Below, piece by piece: positions 35,532 through 44,343 of a stretch of 64,000 nucleotides of DNA (its first letter is position 1; every line of letters begins with the position of its first letter). Source of the DNA: Nitrospira sp. (GTDB taxonomy: Bacteria > Nitrospirota > Nitrospiria > Nitrospirales > Nitrospiraceae); the NCBI GenBank assembly GCA_018242765.1, contig JAFEBH010000011.1, positions 186,001 to 250,000 on the forward strand. Reading direction: 5' to 3'. The notes beneath the pieces are model-generated. The model ran no database searches and was not told where the DNA came from. It worked only from the letters and a program-made list of their open reading frames with translations. Made by a program: the position numbers and the translations under genes.

Positions 35532-38192
35532 CTAGGGATGCGCTACCCGCCAGTTTTTGCCAACACCCAGGTCCACCTTGAGCGGGACTGATAAGCCCAA
35601 CTGTTTGCCGACTCCTTCCATCTCCTGTTTCACCAGCCGTTTGGCCTCTTCCAGGTCATAGTCCGGCACTTCGAAGATCAATTCATCGTGGACTTGGAGG
35701 ATCATCTTTACGTGGGGGAGTTCAGTATGAAGCTTTTTATGGACATTGATCATGGCGACCTTGATCAAGTCTGCTGCTGAACCTTGGATGGGGCTGTTCA
35801 CGGCCATGCGCTCACCAAAGCCCCGTTGTGTGGGATCGCCACTCTGCAGTTCAAGAATCGGTCGTCGGCGGCCAAGGATGGTGGTGGTGTAGCCCTTCTC
35901 TCGCCCTTCGGAGATGTTTCGATCCATCAGTGCCCGCACTGCAGCGAACCGCTCAAAGAACGTCTCGATATATTTCTTCGCCTCGGGTTGCGGTACTCCT
36001 AAATTCTGGGAGAGACCGAATGGACTGATGCCATAGACGATGCCGAAGACGACCGTTTTGGCTGCACGGCGCATGTCTCTCGTGATCTGGCTGGAGGGGA
36101 GCCCGAAGATTTCCATGGCGGTGGCCATATGGATGTCTTCCTCCTTGGCAAAGACCGAGAGTAATCTCGGATCTTGTGACAGATGGGCAAGGATGCGGGG
36201 CTCGATCTGGCTGTAGTCGGCGCAGAGCAGTTCATGGCCTTTGGGCACGATGAATGCTTCACGAATGCGCAGGCCATAGTCCCCTTTGACGGGGATGTTT
36301 TGCAGGTTAGGATCAGTCGACGAAAGCCGTCCAGTAGCGGCAACGGTCTGGTTCAACGACGTGTGGAGCCGCTTCGTCTCCGGCCTGACCAGTTCTGGTA
36401 AGGCGTCCACATAGGTTGACTTGAGTTTGCTGAGGCTGCGGTAGTTCAGAATCTGCGCTGGCAGGTCATGTTGCGATGCGAGCTGTGTCAGCGTATCTTC
36501 GTCAGTGGAATATCCCGTCTTAGTTTTCCGCAGGGGCTTGAGGCCGAGTTTCTCAAACAGGACCGTGGCCAGCTGTTTGGGTGAATTAATATTGAACTCG
36601 CCCCCGGCTAGTCCAGCAATCGTTTCCATCATACGGTCGAGTTCTCGTTCGAGCTCCTTACCTAAGGCGTGCAACCCTTCAACATCGAGTAAGAATCCGT
36701 TTCGCTCGATGTCTGCCAGGACAGGAACGAGTGGCATCTCGACATCGGTAAAGAGGGTCAGGCTTCCCTGTTCCGTCAATTGATTCGCCAGGATGGGTTG
36801 GAGCTTTACCAAGCATGAAGCGGCTTCTGTCGCTTGATCTCGGGACCCGGTATCGACGTCAAAGAGCGACTTGGATTGAGCCTGGCTCTGCTTGTCCGAT
36901 CCAAACCGCTCGCCCAACCGCTCCATGGCGATCGTTTCAAGGCCATGGTCTCGTCGATTGGGATTGAGTAGATAATCCGCGACCATGGCGTCGACATAGG
37001 GTGGTGCCAGGGTCACGCCAATCCGATGAAAGGCGAGGAGGGTCGACTTGAGATCATGCACCACTTTGGTTCTCTGTGGATCGTGAAGGAGGGGCATGAT
37101 CGGTCGCATATAAGCGTGGATGTCGATCGGGATGAAGGCGGTGTGGCCGTCGCTCGAGAGGGCAAGACCTCTCAGATCGGCATGAACTCCTGGTTGTCCG
37201 GCGAAGAGGCAGTGCACTGCGAGGGGTGCGTTCTTCGGCAAGCTGTCAGCGAACCGCTGTGCGGCTGCTTCATCCTCAATGGCGACTGAGACGAGGGGCT
37301 TCGCCGCTGTCTGCTTGGATGATGGCTGAAGACTCTTCAGCAGCGACGTGAACTCGAGTTCGCGCAGGAGGTCAGCCAATTGTTCGTCGTGCGGTGGCTT
37401 GATCCGATAGGATTCAGGATGGAATTCCACTGGACTCTGGGTGTCGATGGTCGCGAGTTTCCGACTCAGCCGTGCATTGTCCGCCTGTTCCGTCAGGAGT
37501 GTCTTGATGCGGGCAGGCGTGACTTCGTCGAGACGGTTGAGGAGTTCGTCGATCGTCCCAAACTGTGTAATCAACTTCATCGCAGTTTTTTCGCCGATGC
37601 CCTTTACCCCGGGGATATTGTCACTGCTGTCGCCCATCAATCCCATGACTTCGACGACACGCCCTGGTTCGACGCCGAACTTGGCGACGCATTCTGCATC
37701 GCTGGACCATTTATCTTTGACCGGATCATAGATCCGCACGTGAGGGGTGATGAGCTGGAGCATGTCTTTATCACCCGTGACGATGACGACATCGTGGCCA
37801 GCTTGCTCCGCTTGGCTGGCTAGGGTCCCGATCAGATCATCTGCTTCGTAGCCGGCTTGCTTTACGGCCGGGATATTCAATGCCTCTACCACGCGATGAA
37901 TGTATGGGATCTGGGCCTTCATCCCGTCCGGCATCGGCGGACGCTGCGCTTTGTACTCCTTGAATTCCTCGTGCCGGAGTGTCGGACCCTTCTCATCGAA
38001 TGCCACGACCAGACCATCTGGCCCATGTTCCCGTATGATCTTGAGGAGCGTGGTCATGAATCCATAGACGGCGTTGGTCTGGAGGCCTTTGGAATTGTTG
38101 AGGGCCGGCAGGGCAAAAAAGGCACGATAAATATAGGCACTGCCGTCAATCAAATACAGAGTGGGGCGCTTGTCGGTTTGTGGCGATGGCAT
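35532..38192 (-). CDS. polA: DNA polymerase I
   Basis: 886-residue family A polymerase: 5'-3' exonuclease domain (about 10-290; LIDGSAYIYRAFFA, GYEADDLIGTLA, TGDKDMLQL, GVKGIGEKTA), a central 3'-5' exonuclease-like domain (about 300-480), and the polymerase with motif A DYSQIEPRILAHLS, motif B RRAAKTVVFGIVYG and motif C QVHDELIFE. The proofreading Asp-x-Glu motif is not seen in the central domain, where the strand reads PLAVHCLFAG, so that activity is probably lost, as in several bacterial PolI enzymes. It processes Okazaki fragments and repair patches. Confidence 0.95.
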   Translation of the reverse strand: MPSPQTDKRPTLYLIDGSAYIYRAFFALPALNNSKGLQTNAVYGFMTTLLKIIREHGPDGLVVAFDEKGPTLRHEEFKEYKAQRPPMPDGMKAQIPYIHRVVEALNIPAVKQAGYEADDLIGTLASQAEQAGHDVVIVTGDKDMLQLITPHVRIYDPVKDKWSSDAECVAKFGVEPGRVVEVMGLMGDSSDNIPGVKGIGEKTAMKLITQFGTIDELLNRLDEVTPARIKTLLTEQADNARLSRKLATIDTQSPVEFHPESYRIKPPHDEQLADLLRELEFTSLLKSLQPSSKQTAAKPLVSVAIEDEAAAQRFADSLPKNAPLAVHCLFAGQPGVHADLRGLALSSDGHTAFIPIDIHAYMRPIMPLLHDPQRTKVVHDLKSTLLAFHRIGVTLAPPYVDAMVADYLLNPNRRDHGLETIAMERLGERFGSDKQSQAQSKSLFDVDTGSRDQATEAASCLVKLQPILANQLTEQGSLTLFTDVEMPLVPVLADIERNGFLLDVEGLHALGKELERELDRMMETIAGLAGGEFNINSPKQLATVLFEKLGLKPLRKTKTGYSTDEDTLTQLASQHDLPAQILNYRSLSKLKSTYVDALPELVRPETKRLHTSLNQTVAATGRLSSTDPNLQNIPVKGDYGLRIREAFIVPKGHELLCADYSQIEPRILAHLSQDPRLLSVFAKEEDIHMATAMEIFGLPSSQITRDMRRAAKTVVFGIVYGISPFGLSQNLGVPQPEAKKYIETFFERFAAVRALMDRNISEGREKGYTTTILGRRRPILELQSGDPTQRGFGERMAVNSPIQGSAADLIKVAMINVHKKLHTELPHVKMILQVHDELIFEVPDYDLEEAKRLVKQEMEGVGKQLGLSVPLKVDLGVGKNWRVAHP

Positions 38193-38270
38193 AAGCGTTC
38201 GTATGAAGTGCTGAGGATTGAGTGACGGATTCGTTTTCAGAGAAGCCTCAGCACGTTCGTCCTGCTTCAG

Positions 38271-38702
38271 CTAGGGATCTGGCGCGATCGTGAGCGGCGG
38301 CTTCCCGAACTTCTCACGCATGCCATTGATCGTGCTCAGGACGGTTGGTTGGCCGATCATCTTGGCTTCAAGTCTGCGTTTGCCGGGAAAGTCCAGCATC
38401 GTGATCCCGATCAACATGGTGAGAATACCCTGACCCGGTAGGAAGAGCATCAAGAATCCGGCGAACAGGAAAATCGCGCCAACCACATTCTTTGCGAGAT
38501 GGCCAAGGAGCCGAAGCACCGGGTGGTGATTTTCCATCCAGCGTCTTGGTACGCGGGTATCAAAAAAATCTGTCGGCAACCTGACCAGGATGAAGGGGAT
38601 GGCGATCAGCGATCCGACAAAAAAGACGATCGAGAGAGCTGTCAGCGTGACGAGTGTTTCGGTGGAGATGTACTGCTCAACCGTTGAAAGAAGTTCGTTC
38701 AT
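38271..38702 (-). CDS. PGPGW-type small membrane protein
   Basis: 143-residue membrane protein with helices near 18-44 and 65-105; the second contains LPGQGILTMLIGITMLDFPGKR, resembling the PGPGW transmembrane family. The role of this family is unknown. ATG at 38702 is preceded by AGGAT; an extra six residues are possible. It follows polA on the same strand at 78 bases. Confidence 0.65.
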   Translation of the reverse strand: MNELLSTVEQYISTETLVTLTALSIVFFVGSLIAIPFILVRLPTDFFDTRVPRRWMENHHPVLRLLGHLAKNVVGAIFLFAGFLMLFLPGQGILTMLIGITMLDFPGKRRLEAKMIGQPTVLSTINGMREKFGKPPLTIAPDP

Positions 38703-38814
38703 CGGGCGGCATCCTAACACGGGCTCCTGTGTCCCTCAAGGTAAACGAGATTGCTCTCCCTGGTTTACGGAGTCGCCCCGGCTCGCTATAATCGCTCCGT
38801 ATGGAGTCATCGTC

Positions 38815-39177
38815 GTGGTGTGGTGTAAAGGTGAATCTCATCGTACAAGGCGTTTCATCCTCATTGAGGTTGTCGTCGGATGTGTGTTGTTCGCAAGCGG
38901 GGCCTGGTCTTCGGCGGAAACAGGTGATGCGCTTCAGATTGAGATCACGAGAAGGGGAGCCGGCAAACAGGTGGTGATGTCCCAAGGAGCCAAGGAATGG
39001 TTTATGTTGATCGAGGTGACACCTGAGAACGCGGTTATTCTCAAGCAGGAAAAAGATCATGATCGTTATCTTGTCGACGAGAGTGAGACACATGATCGTC
39101 CGATGACAGCCGATGACATTGATGCTGCGATCACGGATTACGTCAACAGTGTGAAAGCCAGGACACAGAAGAAGTAA
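38815..39177 (+). CDS. Exported protein of unknown function
   Basis: 120-residue protein from a GTG start preceded by GGAG. A signal-like segment (about 14-34, ILIEVVVGCVLFASGAWSSA) is followed by a small alpha/beta domain with no recognised motif (QIEITRRGAGKQVVMSQGAKEW, MTADDIDAAITDYVNSVKA). It ends three bases before the DsrE-family gene, so the two are probably co-translated. Function unknown. Confidence 0.6.
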   Translation: MVWCKGESHRTRRFILIEVVVGCVLFASGAWSSAETGDALQIEITRRGAGKQVVMSQGAKEWFMLIEVTPENAVILKQEKDHDRYLVDESETHDRPMTADDIDAAITDYVNSVKARTQKK

Positions 39178-39180
39178 GCC

Positions 39181-39600
39181 ATGTCAACCAAACCCAAGTT
39201 TGTTATTTTTGCCCACAATGCCACCTACGATAAGTTGCACCAGGTCGCAACGCTCGGTATGACGGCGGCCGCGATGGGGAAAGACGTGATCGTGGTGTTG
39301 CTGTTCTGGACCATCAAGAAGCTGGCTGAGGGCAAGATCGATCAGATTGATTTTCCACCGGAGTATGCGGGATCCGCGGAAGAAGTAGCCCGACTCCTCA
39401 AAGAGAAAAACGTGCCCAAGATTTCAGAAATGTTTCAGGATGCCAAGCACGTCGGGACGCTTCGGCTGATCGCCTGCAGTGCCGGTCTGGAGTATATGGG
39501 GGTAGATGCCGGCGCGGTCGAACGGAACGTCGATGAAGTGCTGGGGCTGCCTGCGATTCTGTCTTTAACGGCTGAGGCAGAGACAAAACTGTTCATCTAG
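39181..39600 (+). CDS. DsrE-family protein
   Basis: 139-residue DsrE/DsrF-like protein with the fold's N-terminal strand (KFVIFAHNATYDKL), helix TLGMTAAAMGKDVIVVLLFWTI and a conserved Cys in LRLIACSAGLEYMGV near residue 100. DsrE-type proteins carry persulfide sulfur; a second family member and tusA lie at 42.2-43.0 kb, so a sulfur-relay role is likely. It is three bases after the exported protein gene. Confidence 0.8.
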   Translation: MSTKPKFVIFAHNATYDKLHQVATLGMTAAAMGKDVIVVLLFWTIKKLAEGKIDQIDFPPEYAGSAEEVARLLKEKNVPKISEMFQDAKHVGTLRLIACSAGLEYMGVDAGAVERNVDEVLGLPAILSLTAEAETKLFI

Positions 39601-39604
39601 ATCG

Positions 39605-39680
39605 GTAAGGGGGGGGAAGGGTGAGAGGTAAGCGGAACTTAACAGCCTCGCATCTTCCATCACCTCACCCCGCACTGTTT
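39605..39680. repeat. G-rich/C-rich imperfect inverted repeat, copy 1
   Basis: GGGGGGGGAAGGGTGAGAGG on the left faces CACCTCACCCCG on the right in the gap between the convergent DsrE and nth genes. It resembles the elements at 50222 and 55684 in build and position right after a stop codon. Confidence 0.45.
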
Positions 39681-39684
39681 ACTA

Positions 39685-40344
39685 CTAACGTGACTTTGTA
39701 ACTCCTATGCGATCGCATAGGTGGGCCAGTTTGCACTGACTGCAAAACGGCGAGACGGGGACACACAGGTTTTGTCCATAGGGGACGAGAAGGTCGTTGT
39801 AGATGATCCAATACTGTTTTGGTAGTTTGCGACGGAGGGCGTTTTCCGATTCTTCTGGTGTCTTGGTCTTGATGTAGCCCCAGCGATTACTGATGCGGTG
39901 CACGTGAATATCGACACAGATTCCAGGTTTTCCAAACCCAATCGTGACCACGAGATTTGCGGTTTTCCGTCCGACTCCCGGTAAGCTAACCAGTTCATCG
40001 ATGGAGTCCGGGACTGCTCCGCCATAGTGGTCGATCAGCCGGTGGCAGATTTCATGGATCGATTTCGCCTTGGTCCGATAGAACCCAACTGGATAAATCG
40101 CCTGTTCGATCTTCTTTAATGGTACCTGCAGCATCGTGGCGGGAGTACGCGCCAAGGCAAAGAGCCGGTCGCCTGCTTCTCTAGTTGTCTTATCCTTGGT
40201 TCTTAAACTGAGAAGAGTGGAAAGAAGAATCAGGAAAGGATCGTGGTCCGATTCCTTGGCGACCACGCCGACGACCGGCTCCTGCCAACGGCGAATCTCC
40301 CGTTTGACGATGCGGACGGCGGCATGGATCTGCTCCTGACGCAT
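39685..40344 (-). CDS. nth: Endonuclease III
   Basis: 219-residue DNA glycosylase/AP lyase. The helix-hairpin-helix LPGVGRKTANLV supplies the catalytic lysine, CVDIHVHRISNRWG the catalytic aspartate, and the C-terminal pattern CVPVSPFCSQCKLAHLC (Cx6Cx2Cx5C) the 4Fe-4S cluster. It removes oxidised pyrimidines in base-excision repair. The ATG at 40344 is 61 bases after rpsU's stop, on the same strand. Confidence 0.95.
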   Translation of the reverse strand: MRQEQIHAAVRIVKREIRRWQEPVVGVVAKESDHDPFLILLSTLLSLRTKDKTTREAGDRLFALARTPATMLQVPLKKIEQAIYPVGFYRTKAKSIHEICHRLIDHYGGAVPDSIDELVSLPGVGRKTANLVVTIGFGKPGICVDIHVHRISNRWGYIKTKTPEESENALRRKLPKQYWIIYNDLLVPYGQNLCVPVSPFCSQCKLAHLCDRIGVTKSR

Positions 40345-40405
40345 AGGGGGATGGCGCGAAGGGGGAGGAGGTGCTGAAGGGGTCGGAAGAACCCTGAGGG
40401 CGTCT

Positions 40406-40600
40406 CTAGTCAGGCTTCCGCTTCGACAGCCACTTCTGACGGCGTCGTTGGGCTTCGCGTTGCTTCGCTTTTTTCCTCACGCTTGGCTTCTCATAAAACC
40501 GGCGACGCTTGAGCTCACGAAACAGACCTTCGCCTGCGAGCTTCTTCTTGGCAACTTTCAGTGCTTTTTCAACGTTGTTGTTGAAGACCTTGATTTCCAT
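40406..40600 (-). CDS. rpsU: 30S ribosomal protein S21
   Basis: 64-residue basic protein with the bS21 signature: EIKVFNNNVEKALKVAKKKL, then RELKRRRFYEKPSVRKKAK and a Lys/Arg-rich tail. It is part of the small subunit near the anti-Shine-Dalgarno region and helps initiation. Length and residues are normal. Confidence 0.95.
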   Translation of the reverse strand: MEIKVFNNNVEKALKVAKKKLAGEGLFRELKRRRFYEKPSVRKKAKQREAQRRRQKWLSKRKPD

Positions 40601-40672
40601 CCGGCTAACTACCGACTTTCTCAGGCCAATTCAGCCTGTTGGTGATGGTTTGTCACAATGCAGCCGTGGAGT

Positions 40673-42139
40673 CTAGCACAACCTCCTCAGCTCCTCAAGA
40701 CTTTCGCGTATCTTTAGGATTTTTGCTTGCACGGATTCTACAACTAACTGATTTGTTGCAAGTTTTACATTTGTTTGCGCTGTAAAAAGACCTGCGTCAG
40801 CTGTCGCTATGGCCAGGATTATCCCCACGGAAAGGTCTGAATGGACTGTCGGCTTGACCACCTGTCGCAAGCCATGAAGGACCCGTGCAACTTCACAAGC
40901 CCGTTCTGCAATTTCAAGAGGGACTTCTGTAGCCTTGAGGAGCGCGTTCGAAACGGTAGTGGGACGATCTGGTTGGTCCTTCGGAATTTTATGGGCCTTC
41001 AACAAGGCCTCATAGGCGAACGCATCTTCTTGAACAAGTTCGTACAGCCGCCGACTCAATCGCAGAAGGGTTGTTTCTCGGTCTGATTGTTTGACAAGGC
41101 GGGCGCCCATGACTCCCAATGAAGCCGCTAACGTGCCGACAAGCGCTGCGACGCTTCCACCCGCAGGAATCGGTTTGGTATCGGAGACCGCGTTCATAAA
41201 ATCAGATATGGTCTGATCGAATAGGTTCTTTCCCTCCATGGCCTCGGCAATGCTCCTTTCCAGGATGTGAGATGGATCGAATCGTTCCAACTCAAGCGAA
41301 GCCACTGCAACGTGCTCTAATGCCGCCTGCGGGATCAATCCGATCAACTCACTCCCAGCTATTGAAATGCCATGCTTTTCCGCTTCAGTTTTGACAGCCT
41401 GAAACGCGGACTCGACTGGTGTCAGTTGATAATCGGTCAGGTTCATGGAAACCTGGACCATACTGCGGCTGGCCAGTTCGACACCGATCGCCTTTACATG
41501 GGGCAAGCCTCCATGTGATTGCCGGATGGTCCTGGCGATAGAACGGGCGACCTCAATTTTCTGAGAGCGGAGGTTCACATTGAAGGCGATGAGCGGAGGT
41601 CGAGCACCGACTGCGATGGCTCCGGCACTCCGATGGAGTCGAGACGGGCCGAAATCGGGTGTCCATTCCGAATCGGATGCCATTCGAAACGCCAACCCTT
41701 CGAGGCCGCCACGTCTGATCGCTTCCAAGGGGGCACGATTGGGTCGAGTGGCGGCCCGTTCATACAAAAAGACGGGAATTTCCAATTCACGTCCAACTTG
41801 TTCTCCGAGTTGCCTGGCAAGCCGGACACAATCGTCCATCGTTGTACCCTTGATTGGAATAAATGGGACGACATCTGTCGCACCCACGCGAGGATGCACG
41901 CCGGTGTGGTTGCGCAAATCGATGCGGTTGGTTGCAGCACAGATGGTACGGAAAGCCGCCTCGACGACCGCCTCCGGGGTCCCGCAGAAGGTCAGGACGG
42001 CTCGATGGTGGTCAGGGTCCATCGAATGGTCCAAACATACGACACCGGGTGTCAAGGTCACAGCGTCGAGTAAGGCTTGAACGGTGGTCTGATTCCGACC
42101 TTCACTGAAGTTGGGCACACATTCAACGATTCGGTCCAT
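40673..42139 (-). CDS. ftcD: Glutamate formiminotransferase / formiminotetrahydrofolate cyclodeaminase
   Basis: 488-residue bifunctional enzyme. The N-terminal formiminotransferase (about 1-300) has VECVPNFSEGRN and HTGVHPRVGATDVVPFIP; the C-terminal cyclodeaminase (about 305-488) has PAGGSVAALVGTLAASLG. Together they move a formimino group from formiminoglutamate to tetrahydrofolate and release ammonia, giving methenyl-THF. No histidine-degradation genes are nearby, so it may serve folate one-carbon supply. Confidence 0.9.
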   Translation of the reverse strand: MDRIVECVPNFSEGRNQTTVQALLDAVTLTPGVVCLDHSMDPDHHRAVLTFCGTPEAVVEAAFRTICAATNRIDLRNHTGVHPRVGATDVVPFIPIKGTTMDDCVRLARQLGEQVGRELEIPVFLYERAATRPNRAPLEAIRRGGLEGLAFRMASDSEWTPDFGPSRLHRSAGAIAVGARPPLIAFNVNLRSQKIEVARSIARTIRQSHGGLPHVKAIGVELASRSMVQVSMNLTDYQLTPVESAFQAVKTEAEKHGISIAGSELIGLIPQAALEHVAVASLELERFDPSHILERSIAEAMEGKNLFDQTISDFMNAVSDTKPIPAGGSVAALVGTLAASLGVMGARLVKQSDRETTLLRLSRRLYELVQEDAFAYEALLKAHKIPKDQPDRPTTVSNALLKATEVPLEIAERACEVARVLHGLRQVVKPTVHSDLSVGIILAIATADAGLFTAQTNVKLATNQLVVESVQAKILKIRESLEELRRLC

Positions 42140-42161
42140 GTCACCGGTCTCAGCGCAAACG

Positions 42162-42197
42162 AAAAAGCCGGAGGACTTCGCCTGGTCCTTCCGGCTT
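42162..42197 (-). terminator. Rho-independent terminator of tusA
   Basis: On the minus strand AAGCCGGAAGGAC, loop, GTCCTCCGGCTT followed by TTTT: a stem with one bulge and a T-run, 31 bases after the tusA stop and before ftcD. Confidence 0.8.
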
Positions 42198-42227
42198 CTG
42201 CTCTGATCGATCTCAAAAAAGATCTAA

Positions 42228-42473
42228 TTATTTCATTTTCTTGACGAAGGCCTTATAAATCCGTCCCGACTTTGCCTGTTCCTCTTCCAGTCCCACCATT
42301 TGATGGCCTGTGGTTTCACACCAAGCCGGCATGTCCTTCTTGATGCCTTCATCATCGGAGACGACCTCCAGCACCTGACCTAAGACCAGCTCTTTAATCT
42401 TCTTTGACGTCAGGATAATCGGCATGGGACAAAAGTACCCTAAAGTGTCGAGTTTGACATCGGCCTGCATCAT
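42228..42473 (-). CDS. tusA: TusA-family sulfur carrier
   Basis: 81-residue sulfur carrier with the family block LGYFCPMPIILTSKKIKEL; the Cys of CPMP carries the persulfide. It receives sulfur and passes it on for tRNA thiolation, cofactor synthesis or dissimilation. It lies 36 bases after the DsrE-family gene on the same strand, with GAGGGA before the ATG, and a terminator follows, so the two form an operon. Confidence 0.9.
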   Translation of the reverse strand: MMQADVKLDTLGYFCPMPIILTSKKIKELVLGQVLEVVSDDEGIKKDMPAWCETTGHQMVGLEEEQAKSGRIYKAFVKKMK

Positions 42474-42509
42474 GAAGATATCCCTCGCTATCAGCTGATA
42501 CGTGTCAGC

Positions 42510-43040
42510 TTAAATGAAAAGATTCACGCTTCCCTGTTTCGCTTCCGCAAGATACGTCGTGACCCCGGCGAATTGATCGATTCCGTCGATTAAGGTGTCT
42601 TTGGTAATCCCCATGAGGCCCATGGTCGTCGTGCACGCGATAAAATGTACGCCGAGATCCAGAGCCGTCTGCATCAATTCCGGTACGTCGGGCATGCGGT
42701 TCTGCTTCATGACCCGCTGCATCATCATGGTTCCGAGTCCGCCGAAATGGAATCGAGACAGCGGAAGTGTTGATGCGCCACCACGGTTTAACAATCCAAA
42801 CATTCGGCGAAGCCAGTCTTTGGCCGAACTGGTGGCGCCCCTTCTGCGGATAGTGTTCAGCCCCCAAAATGTAAAGAACATCGTCACCTTCATTCCCATC
42901 GCGGCTGCGCCTGTGGCAATGATGAAAGCGGCCATGGCGCGATCCATGTCTCCGCTCAGCAGTACGATCGTGACACTCTCGGGTTTGGATTCTTGGAGCT
43001 GCGCCAACGTCGCCGTCGGCTCGATTTGCGTGGCAATCAT
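42510..43040 (-). CDS. DsrE/DsrF/DrsH-like family protein
   Basis: 176-residue DsrE2-type protein: VTIVLLSGDMDRAMAAFIIATGAAAMGMKVTMFFTFWGL in the first half, a short linker, and a conserved Cys in FIACTTTMGLMGI. Membrane-associated DsrE2 proteins work with TusA and rhodanese in sulfur transfer. A clear GAGGTGA site precedes the ATG. It is the first gene of the dsrE2-tusA operon. Confidence 0.85.
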   Translation of the reverse strand: MIATQIEPTATLAQLQESKPESVTIVLLSGDMDRAMAAFIIATGAAAMGMKVTMFFTFWGLNTIRRRGATSSAKDWLRRMFGLLNRGGASTLPLSRFHFGGLGTMMMQRVMKQNRMPDVPELMQTALDLGVHFIACTTTMGLMGITKDTLIDGIDQFAGVTTYLAEAKQGSVNLFI

Positions 43041-43221
43041 TTTGTCACCTCACACTCTACACAAGGCTCAGTGTACTGGGCAGTTAATGAGGATAGTATG
43101 TGATCCTTTGGAGTGTCAAGGAACCGGTGTCCTACTGGTTCGTTGCTTGACCTAATCCTTGCCCACCGTTATAGTCTTGAGTTGATTGTGCAGCGCTTTC
43201 TTACGACCCTCCTGTTCAGCA

Positions 43222-44304
43222 ATGATCCAACCACCATCACCCGAGATACAATCTCCCAGAGGTGCGCCTCTCTTCGGCTTCTGGTATCCAGCCGTTCCTA
43301 GCCATCGGCTCCGTCCGGGGACGATGACGGGGTTGCAGATGTTGGACCTCCCGATTCTTCTCTGCCGTGATCGAACAGGTATGCTGGCGGCGATGCGTGA
43401 TCTCTGCCCTCATCGCGGGATGCCGATGTCGTTCGGTCGGTTCGATGGCGAACGGGTGGAATGCCCGTATCATGGGTGGCAATTTGATACGAAGGGTCGC
43501 TGTCGGCGTATTCCTGCCCTTCCTGAAGGGGGGAGTTTCCAGTCCGATAAGATCGGCGTCTCGACCTATCCGGCACAAGAAATGGACGGGATGATTTGGT
43601 TGTATCTGGCCGATGAACGTGGAAACATTGATCCGTTACCGCCGGTTCCGCGTATGCCGCTTCCGTCGGAACCCCGACAATCCTTCCATATTTCGCTGAC
43701 CTATACGTGCACGCCTGATGATGGGGTCATCGGTCTCATCGATCCTGTCCATGGACCCTATGTTCATTCGTGGTGGCGCAGTGATGCGCGCATGCACGAG
43801 AAGACGAAAGTCTTTGAGCCGATTCCACATGGTTTTCGGATGACGGCTCACCGTCCGGCAAAGAACAGCGGACCGTTTCATTGGATCGAGCGCATCTATG
43901 GAGGACCGTTGAGCACCACCATCGACTTTTTACTTCCGAACCAGCGAGTCGAACTGATGCAATGTGGCAGAGCGTGGCTCGCCAACCGGTTGATGGCCAC
44001 ACCAGTCTCCGACATGGAATGTCGCATTGATTTTTCCGCCTATTGGCGCGGGCTGCATTGGCTGCCCTTTGGCAATTTGATTTTTCGCACGCTGACCAAG
44101 ATGTTTCTGGGCCAGGATGAACGGGCGATGAAGCATCTTGCCGTGGGTCTCCGTCACAAGCCCTCGTCGATGTTTCTGGGGGATGCCGATATGCCGGCTA
44201 GATGGTACTACAAGCTGAAGGCTGCCCATCTCGAATCGGTTCAGACCGGGTGTCCCTTCGATCACCCGCTCAAAGAACGAGTCACGCTTCGCTGGCGAAG
44301 CTGA
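43222..44304 (+). CDS. Rieske non-haem iron oxygenase
   Basis: 360-residue oxygenase alpha-type protein. The N-terminal Rieske domain (about 25-130) has CPHRGMP and CPYHGW (CxH...CxxH) for the 2Fe-2S cluster; the C-terminal domain has GLIDPVHGPYVHSWW, giving the Asp/His/His set for mononuclear iron. It is closest in style to aromatic-ring and pheophorbide-type oxygenases, but the substrate is unknown and no reductase is nearby. The start at 43222 lacks a good ribosome site. Confidence 0.8.
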   Translation: MIQPPSPEIQSPRGAPLFGFWYPAVPSHRLRPGTMTGLQMLDLPILLCRDRTGMLAAMRDLCPHRGMPMSFGRFDGERVECPYHGWQFDTKGRCRRIPALPEGGSFQSDKIGVSTYPAQEMDGMIWLYLADERGNIDPLPPVPRMPLPSEPRQSFHISLTYTCTPDDGVIGLIDPVHGPYVHSWWRSDARMHEKTKVFEPIPHGFRMTAHRPAKNSGPFHWIERIYGGPLSTTIDFLLPNQRVELMQCGRAWLANRLMATPVSDMECRIDFSAYWRGLHWLPFGNLIFRTLTKMFLGQDERAMKHLAVGLRHKPSSMFLGDADMPARWYYKLKAAHLESVQTGCPFDHPLKERVTLRWRS

Positions 44305-44343
44305 ACCTTTTTCGTAGAACGCTCAAGACAACAAAATAGGACG

